Shown here: piece after piece, positions 46,426-55,746 of the stretch
Numbering within the stretch: position 1 is the first letter of the stretch
How the letters are laid out: every line of letters begins with the position of its first letter
Source: Pokkaliibacter plantistimulans
GTDB lineage: Bacteria > Pseudomonadota > Gammaproteobacteria > Pseudomonadales > Balneatricaceae
Assembly (NCBI RefSeq): GCF_003194385.1
Contig: NZ_LAPT01000002.1
Coordinates: forward strand, 1-64,000
DNA: 64,000 bases
Reading direction: 5' to 3'
Notes under the pieces: generated by a model
Database searches by the model: none
Told to the model about the DNA's origin: nothing
The model's input: the letters and a program-made list of their open reading frames with translations, nothing else
Translations under genes and position numbers: made by a program

Positions 46426-46455
46426 AACAGGCACCCGTAGGTGCCTGTTTTGTTT
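46426..46455 (+). terminator. Intrinsic terminator after the EamA gene
   Basis: AACAGGCACC and GGTGCCTGTT pair around CGTA, followed by TTGTTT. It lies between convergent genes and may also stop mscK transcription. Confidence 0.85.
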
Positions 46456-46467
46456 ACGTGTTTACGG

Positions 46468-49400
46468 CTACTTGCCGATGGCGTCCTTGTTGATACGGTT
46501 CGGCCAGTCGCGCTTGACATGGATATCCAGCTGCGGGAAGGCAATCTCGATATTGTTGGCGCGGAACAGGTTATTGATACGGTTGAGAATCTGGTGCTGG
46601 GAGGGCAGTCGATGCCCCAGCTCGTTGACGTAGTAGCGCAACTCGAAGTCGAGGGTGGAATTATTGAACTTGGTGAAGAACACCTCCGGCAGCGGATTCT
46701 CCAGCACCAGATCGCATTCGTTGGCCGCTTGCAGAATCAGGTACTCGGCACGGGCCGTATCGGTACCGTAGGCCACACCGATATTGACCACGATGCGGGT
46801 GATGGCATCACTCAGTGACCAGTTCACCAGCTGCTGGGTGATGAAGGTCTTGTTGGGGACGATGATTTCCTTGCGGTCCCAGTCGACGATGGTCGTGGCA
46901 CGAATCTGGATCTTGGTCACTGTCCCCGACAAACCATTGATGGTGACGGTGTCGCCGATGCGGATAGGCTTTTCAAACAGCAGAATCAGACCAGAGATAA
47001 AGTTGGCGAAGATTTCCTGCAAGCCAAAGCCCAGTCCCACACCGAGCGCTGCCACCAGCCACTGCAGTTTCGACCAGTCAAAACCGAGGATGGAAAAGCC
47101 CACGAGAATACCTACCAGCACCAGAGTGTACTTGGTCAGGGTAGTGATGGCGTAGCCGGTACCGGGTGACAGTTCGATGCGCTGCAGAATCAGTAGTTCC
47201 AGTACCCCCGGCAGGTTACGCACGCCAACGAAGGTCAGCAGGAATACCGCCAGTGACAGCAGTGCCGCCTTGAGTGAGATCGGTGCCAGCTCGGTACTGC
47301 CGTTGACGGTGACGGAGCTGTCCCACAGCTTGATCTGATCAAGGAAGGAGAGGGAAGTGAACAGATCGGACCAGATCCCCCACAGCACGACCACCAGACC
47401 GAACATGATCAGCAGGTTCAGCACCTTGCGTGACTGCTCACTGACAGTCTGCAGATCGATCAGGTTTTCTTCCGGCGGGTCGATGGACATCTCGGTGCTG
47501 GAAACCTGGCTGTTGGGGTTGGCTTCCTTCTCCTTGGCACGCTGTGCCAGCAGTTCCGCACGCTTGGACTTGGCGCGGCTGAACGCCAGACGGCGTTCTT
47601 CAATCAGCAGCCAGCGGATCGCCAGACTGTGGATGCAGATACAGACAAACCCGGCAAAGCAGGTCAGGTGCAGCTTGATGTTCATCAGCATGGCGCTGAA
47701 GTAGTAGCCCTGCAGGGTCAGACCCAGCAGCACCAGCTGGCTCAGGGGGAAGAACCAGTGCACGGCAAGAAACAGACGTCGCTGGGAGGCCGTAGGATTC
47801 TGTCCGACCCACACCTTGCGGTCTTTGAATACGCGCCAGTAATAGAGTGCCAGCCCGATGGTGAGGATGATGAAGGCCATCCGCCCCAGGGTGTTGCGCA
47901 GGTCATCACCGAGATTGTTTTCTGTCAGGGCAATGATAAAGATCGATGGCAGGGCCACCGGAAACAACCGGCGCGATACCCGGCGGATCAGAGTGACCTG
48001 CACCTCGGGCCAGTTAAAGTGGGCGATGAACAGGTTGTTGGGGCGATTGAACTTGCGCATCAGCAGATGCAGACCCGTCAGCATCGACAGAACAATCAGC
48101 GCCTGCTGCAGCGCATAGGACAGATTGCTGTCGCTGATCTGGTGCAGATACCAGGCCAGCGTCAGCTGAATCACACTCCAGGGCAGGGTATAGAACGCAC
48201 ATACCAGAATCAGACGCAGGGTCAGCAGGAAACCGTCCTGCGTCACCTTGCCCAGCTTGCCCTGAATCTCTGCCGCCACTTCGTCACAGCGGTTGGCGGC
48301 CACCCGCCGCAGAGACAGCATCAGCAAAATCATGAACAGCGCGGCTGTGGTGCTAAGGGTATCGGGGGTGATGGAGCTGACCACGCTCTTCCAGTAATGG
48401 GGCATCAACAGCGCGCTGACCGCCACCAGACAGTCCATCACCCAGCTGAAGTTGACCGGGCGGGCCGAAGGCACCCATAGCAGGTGTTCATCGATCAGGC
48501 TGCGGAACTGCTGCAGCTGTTGCTGCAACTGGTTGTTGGACAGGTCTACCTGCGCCAGAACACTGACATAGCTGCTGGCGCTGGAGGACAGCTTGCTGAG
48601 AATTTCCTTGCGCACATCCAGCAGCTCGGTGAAGGTCTTGCGATCGGCTTCGCTGAGGTTCTGGAATTCGGGATCATCCTGATACTGCTCCAGCAACACT
48701 TCACGGTTATCGAGCTGATTGAGCTGCTGGTCGTAGTCGTAAATCTTCAGCTGCAGCTGATCCAGCTGATCACTCAGCTGCTTGGCGGGCAGGGCAGGGG
48801 GCAAGTCGCGCAGTTCGCTGCGCAGCGTCTCGCCGAAGGCAACGCTGACCTTGAGCAGGTCCAGCTGCTTTTTCAGATCCTGATAGCGCTGGGTCAGCAT
48901 GCGCGACTGGCCATCAATCTGATCTGCCTGTTTTTGCGCGTTTTCGATGTTGGTGGTCATGGTGCTGAGCTCATCGCTCAGCTGCTGGTTCAGCTCCAGC
49001 TGCTTCTTGATCAGCGGCGGGCTGTCGCTGGCCTGATCAGTCAGTTTGCGGTTGGCTTCAACGGTCTTTTCGGTGTCCTGACGACGCAGCAGGCTGATCT
49101 GCTGTTGCAGGGTATCGACCTGGATACTCATGTCCTTGGTCTGCAGCTCCAGCAGCTGGCGCTTCTGCTCCGCCAGCGTGGCGCGGTTGGGCACGCTCAG
49201 CAGCTCCAGTTCCAGCATGCGCAGCTCAGCCGTGAGGGCGTTACGCTTGGCCGACAGCATGATCATGGTCGCCTCGCTGAGCACATCGGCGGCGCCAGCG
49301 CGGTTGGCCTGGGTGATCTGCTCGTTGACCTGATCCATTTCCGCCTTGCGCTGATTCAGCTCTTCACGGGCGGTCACACTGCGGCTGGTGAGAGCACTGA

Positions 49401-49857
49401 CCGCATTGCGCGCGGTGGTCAGGCTGTTCTGCAGGTTGTAAAGGTCGGCATTGCGAATCGACAGTTCCTGCTCCAGCTGGCTCTGATTCTTGTCGTATTC
49501 GTAGGGAGCCGGAGTGCTCTTGAAGTTGTCGATCTGGCTCTGCAGCTCGCGGGTCTGCTGGGCAAAGTTTTTCAGCAGCTGGTCATAGCCGTTAGCCTGA
49601 TCGATATACTCCTGACGATCCTGACTGAGCTGGATGGCCTGATTGTAGAGGTCACGCAGCTGCTTGGTATCGGTGCTGGTATCGTTGGCGTCCAGCGCAT
49701 CGAGCTTGCGCTGCGCCAGTTTGCCCGGGTCGTAGTTGTCGGGATCCGCATGGGCCTGCCCTGTCAGCAGCGTGCCGCAGAGCAGAGTATAGACCATCAG
49801 CAGTAACGGCCAGAGCATGGCCTGGCGTAAAGAGGGCACGGTGTTGGCTGTGCTCAT
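46468..49857 (-). CDS. mscK: Large mechanosensitive channel MscK (KefA)
   Basis: 1129 residues, close to E. coli MscK (1120). A signal peptide (MLWPLLLMVYTLLCGTLLTG...) is followed by a periplasmic region of about 430 residues made of long coiled coils rich in Q, L and E, then about eleven membrane helices and a MscS core (about 880-1110) with FVGVRNLPGVLEL, ALGVGLGFGLQEIFANFISG as pore helix, and RIGDTVTINGLSGTVTKIQI then IIVPNKTFITQQLVNW. It opens under membrane tension to release solutes in hypo-osmotic shock, and MscK is also tuned by external potassium. It is monocistronic, and 55 bp separate its start from the end of the upstream dctB-like gene on the same strand. Confidence 0.94.
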   Translation of the reverse strand: MSTANTVPSLRQAMLWPLLLMVYTLLCGTLLTGQAHADPDNYDPGKLAQRKLDALDANDTSTDTKQLRDLYNQAIQLSQDRQEYIDQANGYDQLLKNFAQQTRELQSQIDNFKSTPAPYEYDKNQSQLEQELSIRNADLYNLQNSLTTARNAVSALTSRSVTAREELNQRKAEMDQVNEQITQANRAGAADVLSEATMIMLSAKRNALTAELRMLELELLSVPNRATLAEQKRQLLELQTKDMSIQVDTLQQQISLLRRQDTEKTVEANRKLTDQASDSPPLIKKQLELNQQLSDELSTMTTNIENAQKQADQIDGQSRMLTQRYQDLKKQLDLLKVSVAFGETLRSELRDLPPALPAKQLSDQLDQLQLKIYDYDQQLNQLDNREVLLEQYQDDPEFQNLSEADRKTFTELLDVRKEILSKLSSSASSYVSVLAQVDLSNNQLQQQLQQFRSLIDEHLLWVPSARPVNFSWVMDCLVAVSALLMPHYWKSVVSSITPDTLSTTAALFMILLMLSLRRVAANRCDEVAAEIQGKLGKVTQDGFLLTLRLILVCAFYTLPWSVIQLTLAWYLHQISDSNLSYALQQALIVLSMLTGLHLLMRKFNRPNNLFIAHFNWPEVQVTLIRRVSRRLFPVALPSIFIIALTENNLGDDLRNTLGRMAFIILTIGLALYYWRVFKDRKVWVGQNPTASQRRLFLAVHWFFPLSQLVLLGLTLQGYYFSAMLMNIKLHLTCFAGFVCICIHSLAIRWLLIEERRLAFSRAKSKRAELLAQRAKEKEANPNSQVSSTEMSIDPPEENLIDLQTVSEQSRKVLNLLIMFGLVVVLWGIWSDLFTSLSFLDQIKLWDSSVTVNGSTELAPISLKAALLSLAVFLLTFVGVRNLPGVLELLILQRIELSPGTGYAITTLTKYTLVLVGILVGFSILGFDWSKLQWLVAALGVGLGFGLQEIFANFISGLILLFEKPIRIGDTVTINGLSGTVTKIQIRATTIVDWDRKEIIVPNKTFITQQLVNWSLSDAITRIVVNIGVAYGTDTARAEYLILQAANECDLVLENPLPEVFFTKFNNSTLDFELRYYVNELGHRLPSQHQILNRINNLFRANNIEIAFPQLDIHVKRDWPNRINKDAIGK

Positions 49858-49912
49858 GGGTATCCTGATCCTGACAAGGTGCCTGAAGTAGCGGAGCGCA
49901 ATGGAATGGGCG

Positions 49913-52234
49913 CTACCCTATCATGGGACTAGTGCGCTGCACAGGGTGAGCCGCCGGCAGGCTGATACGAAACAGCGCCCCCCCCTCGGGATGGTTCTCC
50001 GCACTCAGCTCACCGTGCAGGTTGTCGACGATGCGATGGGAGATCGACAGGCCGATGCCGAGCCCCTGGCCGATGGGCTTGGAAGTGAAAAATGGCTCAA
50101 ACACCCGGGGCAGATGGGTGTCCGGGATGCCCGGGCCATGATCGCGAACGCACAGCGTTACCCGGCCCGGGAGGGAGGTTTCCAGATAGATATCGATACG
50201 ATTGGCGCCTGACGGAGCCGCCGCGGTATGGCCACTTTCATGCATGGCCTGCAGGGCATTGGTGAGGATATTGATCAGTACCTGTTCCAGCTGCAGCATG
50301 TCGCCCTGTACCCAGGCATAGGGGCTGGCCGGTTCAATATTGATGGTGGTGTGATACTTCTCCAGCTGGCTGTGCAGCATGGCCAGTGCTCCATCCAGCA
50401 CGGTCTTCCACTGCAGCGGCTCGGGCTGGCCGCTGGATTTGCGGGCAAAGACCTTGAACTGGGCAATCATCCTGGCCATACGCTCCGTCAGCTGGATGAT
50501 GGTGGCCAGATTGCTGTGCGCCCGCTCGTATTCCTGCCGTTCGACAAAGTGCCGGGCGTTCTCGCTGAAGCTGCGAATGGCCGCCAGTGGCTGGTTCAGC
50601 TCATGGTTGATGCTGGCGGACATCTGCCCTAACAGGGCCAGTTTGGCTGTCTGGATCAGCTCGTTCTGGGTCTGGCGATGCTCATCGATTTCCTGCAGCA
50701 GCCGGGCATTGGTCAGGCTGAGGTCAGTGGTGCGTTCCTCCACGCGCTGCTCCAGCTCATCACGGGCGTGATGCAGTGCCTGTTCATAGCGTTTGCGCTC
50801 GGTAATGTCGTGGATAGTGATAAGAAACTTGCGTTCATCCTGCAGGTGCATATCACCTATTACCCATTCGATGGGGAATTCGCTGCGGTCAGCACGCAGC
50901 CCCCGGGCTTCCAGCAGCAGCTCTGCAGCGGGTGCGTCGTGAGGTGTCTGTTTCAGGGTTTCGATCCGCTGCCAGCACTGGCTGCGGTTGGCCTCAGCAA
51001 ACAGCTCGCTGATAAAGTGGCCCTTGATGTGTTGCCAGTCATAGCCGAACAGGGCTTCTGCCATGGGGTTGAAGGACTCGATACGACCATCGGTATCCAG
51101 CGTGACAAGGCCTGCGTGAGTGTTGTCGATGATGGCCTGAATACGTGCCTTGTTGAGGGCGCGGGTCTGGCTGGACTGGTGGTGGAAGGCTTCACGTTCT
51201 GAACGGATACGCCGGCGCAGGCGGATAAAAACGCCGATCATCACCAGAATGACATAGAGGGTCGTGACCAGTACCACATGGTTGAGCACCTGGCTGTAGA
51301 GGCTGCTCAGGCGGGTAAAGGTGCGCAGGGTGAAATCATAGTTGGGAATGGGCCGCTGTTGCTGCAGGTAGGCTACGGTATGAATGTCTTCGGCCAGGCT
51401 GCTTTGCGGCCTGCCGTTGCCCGCTGAATCAAGAATGGTTACCAGCGATGAGCTGGCGCTGAGCTGGCGTTTCTCAACGATGGACAGCGAGGTCAGCTCG
51501 CGCGGGCCATAGCGCTGGCTTTCGACAATGCGTTGCTGCGCCGCAGGCGTCAGTGGTGTCAGGGTCTTCAGCTGCCAGTTGGCGCGGGTGCTGATAAAGA
51601 TGACGCCGTCTTTGTCGGTGACGATGGTGGTGGAGTGATCATTCTTCCACAGCGACTCCAGACGGTTGACGGCCACTTTGACTACCAGCACACCGATGAT
51701 GCGATCATTGGCGCGCAGCGGGTAGGCAAAGAAGTAACCGCGGATATTGGACGTGGTGCCCAGGGCAAAGTAGCGTCCGGTCTGTCCCTGCATGGCCTGA
51801 GTAAAGTAAGGGCGATAGTTAAAGTTCTTGCCCACGAAGGAGTCGTCGTCCTGCCAGTTGCTGGAGGCAATGGTCTGGCCATCGGTGCTCATCAGGTACA
51901 TCACCGAGGCGCCAGCGACGGCATTGGAGCGATGCAGCTGCTGATTGATACGCAGCTGCAGGCCCGCATCATCAGGGTGCTGCGCCAGACGAATCAGTTC
52001 CGGGTGGGTCGACAGCAGTTCTGGCAGATATTCGTACTTCGACAGCTCACGCTCCAGACCGGTGGAGAAGCGGTCCATCATGTTTTCACCCTGAGCTTCG
52101 AGGCTTTCCAGGGTCGAGCGGTAACTCCACAGTGCCGTGATGGCGATCAGGGCAATACCAAGCAGCAGGAGCAGTCCACCGATCAGCCAGGGAACGGGAT
52201 TGCGCAGGCTGTGATGAGGAGGTGTGAGCTGCAT
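49913..52234 (-). CDS. dctB: DctB-like sensor histidine kinase with a PAS domain
   Basis: 773 residues. TM1 near residues 15-37 (WLIGGLLLLLGIALIAITAL), a double-Cache periplasmic sensor with NYRPYFTQAMQGQTGRYFAL and GYFFAYPLRANDRIIGVLVV, TM2 near 310-333 (VLNHVVLVTTLYVILVMIGV), a PAS domain (about 360-490) and a kinase core with QMSASINHELNQPLAAIRSF (His544) and DHGPGIPDTHLPRVFEPFFT. Dicarboxylate sensors DctB have this plan but are about 600 residues; the PAS module accounts for the difference. Its natural partner is the DctD-like regulator at 15.4-16.8 kb (inference). It lies downstream of the divergent AEC transporter gene's promoter region. Confidence 0.87.
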   Translation of the reverse strand: MQLTPPHHSLRNPVPWLIGGLLLLLGIALIAITALWSYRSTLESLEAQGENMMDRFSTGLERELSKYEYLPELLSTHPELIRLAQHPDDAGLQLRINQQLHRSNAVAGASVMYLMSTDGQTIASSNWQDDDSFVGKNFNYRPYFTQAMQGQTGRYFALGTTSNIRGYFFAYPLRANDRIIGVLVVKVAVNRLESLWKNDHSTTIVTDKDGVIFISTRANWQLKTLTPLTPAAQQRIVESQRYGPRELTSLSIVEKRQLSASSSLVTILDSAGNGRPQSSLAEDIHTVAYLQQQRPIPNYDFTLRTFTRLSSLYSQVLNHVVLVTTLYVILVMIGVFIRLRRRIRSEREAFHHQSSQTRALNKARIQAIIDNTHAGLVTLDTDGRIESFNPMAEALFGYDWQHIKGHFISELFAEANRSQCWQRIETLKQTPHDAPAAELLLEARGLRADRSEFPIEWVIGDMHLQDERKFLITIHDITERKRYEQALHHARDELEQRVEERTTDLSLTNARLLQEIDEHRQTQNELIQTAKLALLGQMSASINHELNQPLAAIRSFSENARHFVERQEYERAHSNLATIIQLTERMARMIAQFKVFARKSSGQPEPLQWKTVLDGALAMLHSQLEKYHTTINIEPASPYAWVQGDMLQLEQVLINILTNALQAMHESGHTAAAPSGANRIDIYLETSLPGRVTLCVRDHGPGIPDTHLPRVFEPFFTSKPIGQGLGIGLSISHRIVDNLHGELSAENHPEGGALFRISLPAAHPVQRTSPMIG

Positions 52235-52462
52235 GGGCGACGCGCTATCAAAGTGTGGAGTCTGTCATGATACGGGAATTTTCCTGTCGCTGTCGGCAGC
52301 AGAGTGACTCTGGTCGTGACGTGTTCAGGCATTACTGCGCAAGTGCCGTGTTTCAGCCGCTATCACCCCAGGCAATAGCCATTTGTGACGACGGAGTTCT
52401 GGGCTGTCCCAGGGCGCTCTGCTATAAACACGGTGGTCCTTCACTCTATCGATGTTATCGCC

Positions 52463-53407
52463 ATGACTGCCACTCTTGATGCCCTCGGTCCGATCTTTCT
52501 ACTGGTGTTGCTTGGCTATGCCCTGCAGCGCTGGCAATTTCCCGGAGATGGCTTCTGGCCACTGGCAGAGCGCTTTACCTATTACCTGCTGTTTCCGGCA
52601 CTGCTGATTCACAATCTGGCCCCGGCACACTTTGCCGGGGTGGCGGTGAGTGACATCGTGCTGCTGGTGGTAGCCATGCTGCTGGTGGCGACGGTCATGC
52701 TGGTGGCCGTACGGCACTGGGTTTCGGCGACGCCTGCCGCCTTTACCTCCTTCTATCAGGGGGGTATCCGTTTCAATACTTATGTCGGGCTGGCGGCAGT
52801 CAATCAGTTGTACGGTGATCAGGGCATAGTTGTGGCGGCGGTCACCATTGCCATCATGATCCCGCTGATCAACGTGCTGTGTGTGCTGATCTTTGCCTTT
52901 TATGGCGGGCAGGGGGAAAAGGTCAGCTGGGGCGCAACAGCGATGCAGATCGCTAGAAATCCACTGATCCTTGGTTGCGTGATGGGTGTGCTGCTGAATG
53001 TCAGTGGAATTGGTTTACCGTTCTGGAGCAAACCGGCCTTGGGCATTCTCAGCCAGGCGGCCTTACCTGTGGGTCTGCTGGCGGTGGGCTTTGCACTGAA
53101 TCTGCGCGCATTGCGTGGTGCTATCGCACCGCTGGGATGGGCCTGTGTGGCGAAATTCCTGGCGTTGCCACTGGTCGCTCTGATGCTGGCCCGAATATGG
53201 GGGGCGGAGCCGCTGGTGACGCAGGTGCTGATTCTGTTTGCTGCGCTGCCGACGGCCTCTTCGTCCTATATTCTGGCGCGGCAGATGGGCGGCGATGCCC
53301 CCCTGATGGCGGGGATCATTACCGCGCAGACCTTGCTGGCGATGGCAACCCTGCCGATCACCCTGATGCTCTATCCGCTGCTTGGGCTGAGTCTCGGCAC
53401 GGGCTGA
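52463..53407 (+). CDS. AEC-family (auxin efflux carrier) transporter
   Basis: 314 residues, ten membrane helices. The pattern LGPIFLLVLLGYALQRWQFP, FYQGGIRFNTYVGLAAVNQL and ILFAALPTASSSYILARQMG is typical of AEC transporters, which include malonate/malate carriers such as MdcF. A dicarboxylate substrate would suit the divergent DctB-like sensor 228 bp away, but this is only inference. The chosen start (52463, MTATLDALGPIF) gives the usual N-terminus; the ATG at 52385 is unlikely. Confidence 0.88.
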   Translation: MTATLDALGPIFLLVLLGYALQRWQFPGDGFWPLAERFTYYLLFPALLIHNLAPAHFAGVAVSDIVLLVVAMLLVATVMLVAVRHWVSATPAAFTSFYQGGIRFNTYVGLAAVNQLYGDQGIVVAAVTIAIMIPLINVLCVLIFAFYGGQGEKVSWGATAMQIARNPLILGCVMGVLLNVSGIGLPFWSKPALGILSQAALPVGLLAVGFALNLRALRGAIAPLGWACVAKFLALPLVALMLARIWGAEPLVTQVLILFAALPTASSSYILARQMGGDAPLMAGIITAQTLLAMATLPITLMLYPLLGLSLGTG

Positions 53408-53431
53408 GGACCAGTCCAGAGCTTTTCAGCG

Positions 53432-53893
53432 TCAGTGAGAATAGTGACTCAGGATATGCCGCCAGTGCTCTTCACTGACGGGCTGTACTGACAGGCGGCT
53501 GCGATTGATCAGCGGCATACTGGCCAGCTGGCTGTCCAGCTTCAGCGCCTGCAGGGGGATGACGTCAGTGAACTTTTCACGAAGCTGGACATCGACCTGA
53601 TACCAGCGAACTTTGCCGGGTTCAGACTTGGCATCAAAATATTTTGATGTCGGGTCAAACGCGCTGGGATCAGGGTAACCCTCGCGCACAATCTCAACGA
53701 TGCCGACAATGCCTGGCTGTGGGCAGCTGGAGTGGTAGAAAAAGGCCAGGTCGCCCAGTTTGATCTGATCGCGCAGGAAGTTGCGGGCCTGGTAGTTTCG
53801 CACGCCATCCCAGCCACTGCGCTGATCTGGTTGCCTTTCAAGATGTTCAATGCCGAAGGTGTCAGGCTCACTTTTCAATAGCCAGAATGTCAT
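53432..53893 (-). CDS. EVE-domain protein
   Basis: 153 residues, all one EVE (PUA-like) domain: MTFWLLKSEPDTFGIEHLER, GVRNYQARNFLRDQIKLGD, LAFFYHSSCPQPGIVGIVEI and WYQVDVQLREKFTDVIPLQ. EVE domains bind modified bases such as 5-methylcytosine in DNA or tRNA; the single-domain proteobacterial type is of unknown target. Length is normal. It lies in a convergent pair with the AEC transporter, with 24 bp between the stop codons. The protein is soluble. Confidence 0.92.
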   Translation of the reverse strand: MTFWLLKSEPDTFGIEHLERQPDQRSGWDGVRNYQARNFLRDQIKLGDLAFFYHSSCPQPGIVGIVEIVREGYPDPSAFDPTSKYFDAKSEPGKVRWYQVDVQLREKFTDVIPLQALKLDSQLASMPLINRSRLSVQPVSEEHWRHILSHYSH

Positions 53894-54115
53894 GGTTATA
53901 CCTCTCCAGGGCGCACTTTTTGCGGCGTGAAAAGTCGCAATTTACACCGTCTTTACTACGACCTTAGTTGCAAAAAAAAATTACAAATCTTACCTTTTCA
54001 AGCGGACAGAAAGTGTTAATTTTTAGCGCACATTTTTACGTGGTTTCCCGTTGCTTGCGGGGATAAATCCAGTGTGGCTGGCGTCGGTTTTTGAGTTAAG
54101 AGGAAAGGTTACGCC

Positions 54116-54247
54116 ATGAATAGTCGGCCCGATATGCTGACCCTGTTGTTTCTCGTATTTGTTGTCGGTTTCTGCATCACCGGTTACTCGCAAAGTGATG
54201 TGCAGTTGTTTGCCCTGATCCAGTCGTTGCTGGGGTCAGTCGGTTAA
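54116..54247 (+). CDS. Small membrane protein, 43 residues
   Basis: The reading MNSRPDMLTLLFLVFVVG, then FCITGYSQSDVQLFALIQ and SLLGSVG has one membrane helix (about residues 7-23). AGGAAAGG lies 7 nt before the ATG, and a fairly AT-rich 220-bp region precedes it, suitable for a promoter. The codons fit a coding frame. I do not recognise a family. Small single-helix proteins often regulate a membrane partner, but no partner is evident. It is convergent with fau, with 11 bp between stops. Confidence 0.6.
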   Translation: MNSRPDMLTLLFLVFVVGFCITGYSQSDVQLFALIQSLLGSVG

Positions 54248-54258
54248 GGACCGTTGGT

Positions 54259-54996
54259 TCAGCTCTTCTGCTTTATGCCGTTAGACATCCCTGACGGTGC
54301 TGTTTGTGTGTCAGCGGTGTCCCCAGTGCCTGATGCGGGACACCAGCCACCGTCCGTCATGATTCCCTGTAATGGAATGTCCCAGCTGGCGACCGGCAGT
54401 TGCGGTACTTCTTGCCCCTGATGTGCCAGTCCTATCATGCGTGTTGACAGATAGCCGCGGTGCAGGAAGGCAAACGCCCGATCATAGAAGCCACCTCCCA
54501 TTCCCAGCCGATTTCCACCTGCATCAAACGCCACCAGTGGCATGCAGATCAGATCCAGAGTCCAGGCCGGGCGCTGGGCTGACACATCAAAGCGTGGCTC
54601 TTCAATACCAAAGCGATTGCGCACCATCGGTGTGTCCGCGGTGTAGTGCTGGAACAGCATACGATGGTCATTCAGTGGGTGCAGTACCGGCAAATAGACG
54701 TGCTTGTGCATTGACCAGGCTTTGTGGATCAGCGGGCGCGGATCAATTTCACCATCATTACTCAGATACAGTGCCAGATGCTTGCTGCTGATAAAGGCGG
54801 GATGAGCGGCCATGCGGCGTACCAGCGACCTGGCAGCATGCCGTTGTTGCTGAGCTGACAGGCTGCGGCGCAGGTGACGCATCTGCCGACGCAACTGCTG
54901 CTTCTGTTGCTCCAGTAGTTGCAGATCATCGACAGATGCAGCTGCAGAGTGGGTAGGTAGACTGGCAACTGTTGAGTTCATCACACTGTGCGCCAT
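54259..54996 (-). CDS. fau: 5-formyltetrahydrofolate cyclo-ligase (YgfA/Fau)
   Basis: 245 residues from the chosen ATG. The family core has LRRQMRHLRRSLSAQQQ, HLALYLSNDGEIDPRPLIHK, the folate/ATP pocket LDLICMPLVAFDAGGNRLGM and GGGFYDRAFA. It converts 5-formyl-THF to 5,10-methenyl-THF with ATP. The start is uncertain: 54996 and 54981 are both possible and neither has a good ribosome site; family members have about 190-200 residues, so 40 extra residues at the N-terminus and a Ser/Gly tail are unusual. It follows the 6S RNA on the same strand, as in many gammaproteobacteria, where 6S and fau are co-transcribed. Confidence 0.9.
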   Translation of the reverse strand: MAHSVMNSTVASLPTHSAAASVDDLQLLEQQKQQLRRQMRHLRRSLSAQQQRHAARSLVRRMAAHPAFISSKHLALYLSNDGEIDPRPLIHKAWSMHKHVYLPVLHPLNDHRMLFQHYTADTPMVRNRFGIEEPRFDVSAQRPAWTLDLICMPLVAFDAGGNRLGMGGGFYDRAFAFLHRGYLSTRMIGLAHQGQEVPQLPVASWDIPLQGIMTDGGWCPASGTGDTADTQTAPSGMSNGIKQKS

Positions 54997-55196
54997 TCGG
55001 TGGTTGGGAAGTGCTGAAGAGGTGAGAGCCAATACTAGCGGCAGTTGCGCTGGTGGTCATGCCTGCTGGCGACAGATTCGTAATTGGCGGCAACGTGCGA
55101 TGAGTTTGCTAGTCGTTACAACAAAAGTTGACTGTAGAACTGTGTGATGAGCCATGTAGCTAACCAAATCAGCTACTTCGCCAGGAAAGGAGAAAA

Positions 55197-55380
55197 GGAC
55201 TCCCCGATGATGCCGTTATCCGCCTGTACCCTGAACCAAAGGTTCAGAGTGGGAACGCCTGAGTTTTCAGAAGGCTTTCCGTCAAGCGGACATGCACAAA
55301 GAAAACCACGAGACATTCCCTTGATAAAGTGATTATCGGCTCGAGGGATCTAGCAGATGTATCGAACACCCCAGGGAGCT
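55197..55380 (-). ncRNA. ssrS: 6S RNA
   Basis: About 184 nt, the E. coli length. The minus strand has the 5' part CTCCCTGGGGTGTTCG and CTCGAGCCGATAAT (E. coli: CTCTGAGATGTTCG, CCTGAGCCGATAT), and near the 3' end CTGAACCTTTGGTTCAGGG with ACAGGCGG and GGCATCATCGGGGAG. The 5' CTCCC pairs with 3' GGGGAG to close the long rod. It binds RNA polymerase with sigma-70 in stationary phase by imitating an open promoter. It lies between zapA and fau, as in E. coli. Ends are set by the closing stem and by the promoter; each is uncertain by a few nt. Confidence 0.95.
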
Positions 55381-55387
55381 GGGTGCG

Positions 55388-55415
55388 ATTATACACACTT
55401 GCATGGGGATGTCAG
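55388..55415 (-). promoter_or_regulatory. Sigma-70 promoter of 6S RNA
   Basis: On the minus strand a -35 CTGACA (complement 55410-55415), 16 bp spacer and a perfect -10 TATAAT (complement 55388-55393) put the start of transcription at about 55380, the predicted 5' end. Confidence 0.85.
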
Positions 55416-55428
55416 GACTTGAAATTTA

Positions 55429-55746
55429 TTATTCCTTGCCTTCCTCAGCATCTGCCGGGGTTGGGTTCAATACCTGATCAACCCGCTCAGCCAGAGCGCG
55501 GGCCTGACGATCAGCCTGCTCGTTGGCGCGTTGCATGCCCAGCAGTTCGTAAGACAGATTCAGTGCCGTCATGATGGCGATGCGCTCCATGCCATGCACC
55601 TTGCCGCTCTGCCGTACCTGACGCATGCGCTGATCGAGCAGTTTGGCCGATAGCAGCAACTCGTCCTTGCTTTCCTCTGGGCAGTTAATCAGGAATTCCT
55701 TGTCCAGAATGGTAATTGCCACAGTAGTGGCAGTTTGACGACTCAT
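55429..55746 (-). CDS. zapA: Cell division protein ZapA
   Basis: 105 residues. TVAITILDKEFLINCPEESK and MERIAIMTALNLSYELLG are the ZapA signatures, followed by a coiled-coil end. ZapA bundles FtsZ filaments at midcell. The ATG at 55746 follows AGGT; an earlier one five codons upstream is less likely. It comes before ssrS and fau on the same strand and is divergent from ygfB, the order seen in many gammaproteobacteria. The tail PTPADAEEGKE is acidic. Confidence 0.95.
   Translation of the reverse strand: MSRQTATTVAITILDKEFLINCPEESKDELLLSAKLLDQRMRQVRQSGKVHGMERIAIMTALNLSYELLGMQRANEQADRQARALAERVDQVLNPTPADAEEGKE

Noticed and set aside
48484-49806. 440-codon + strand open frame antisense to mscK
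   Set aside because: It mirrors the coiled-coil part of MscK and is a long run of L, Q and V without domains or a ribosome site.
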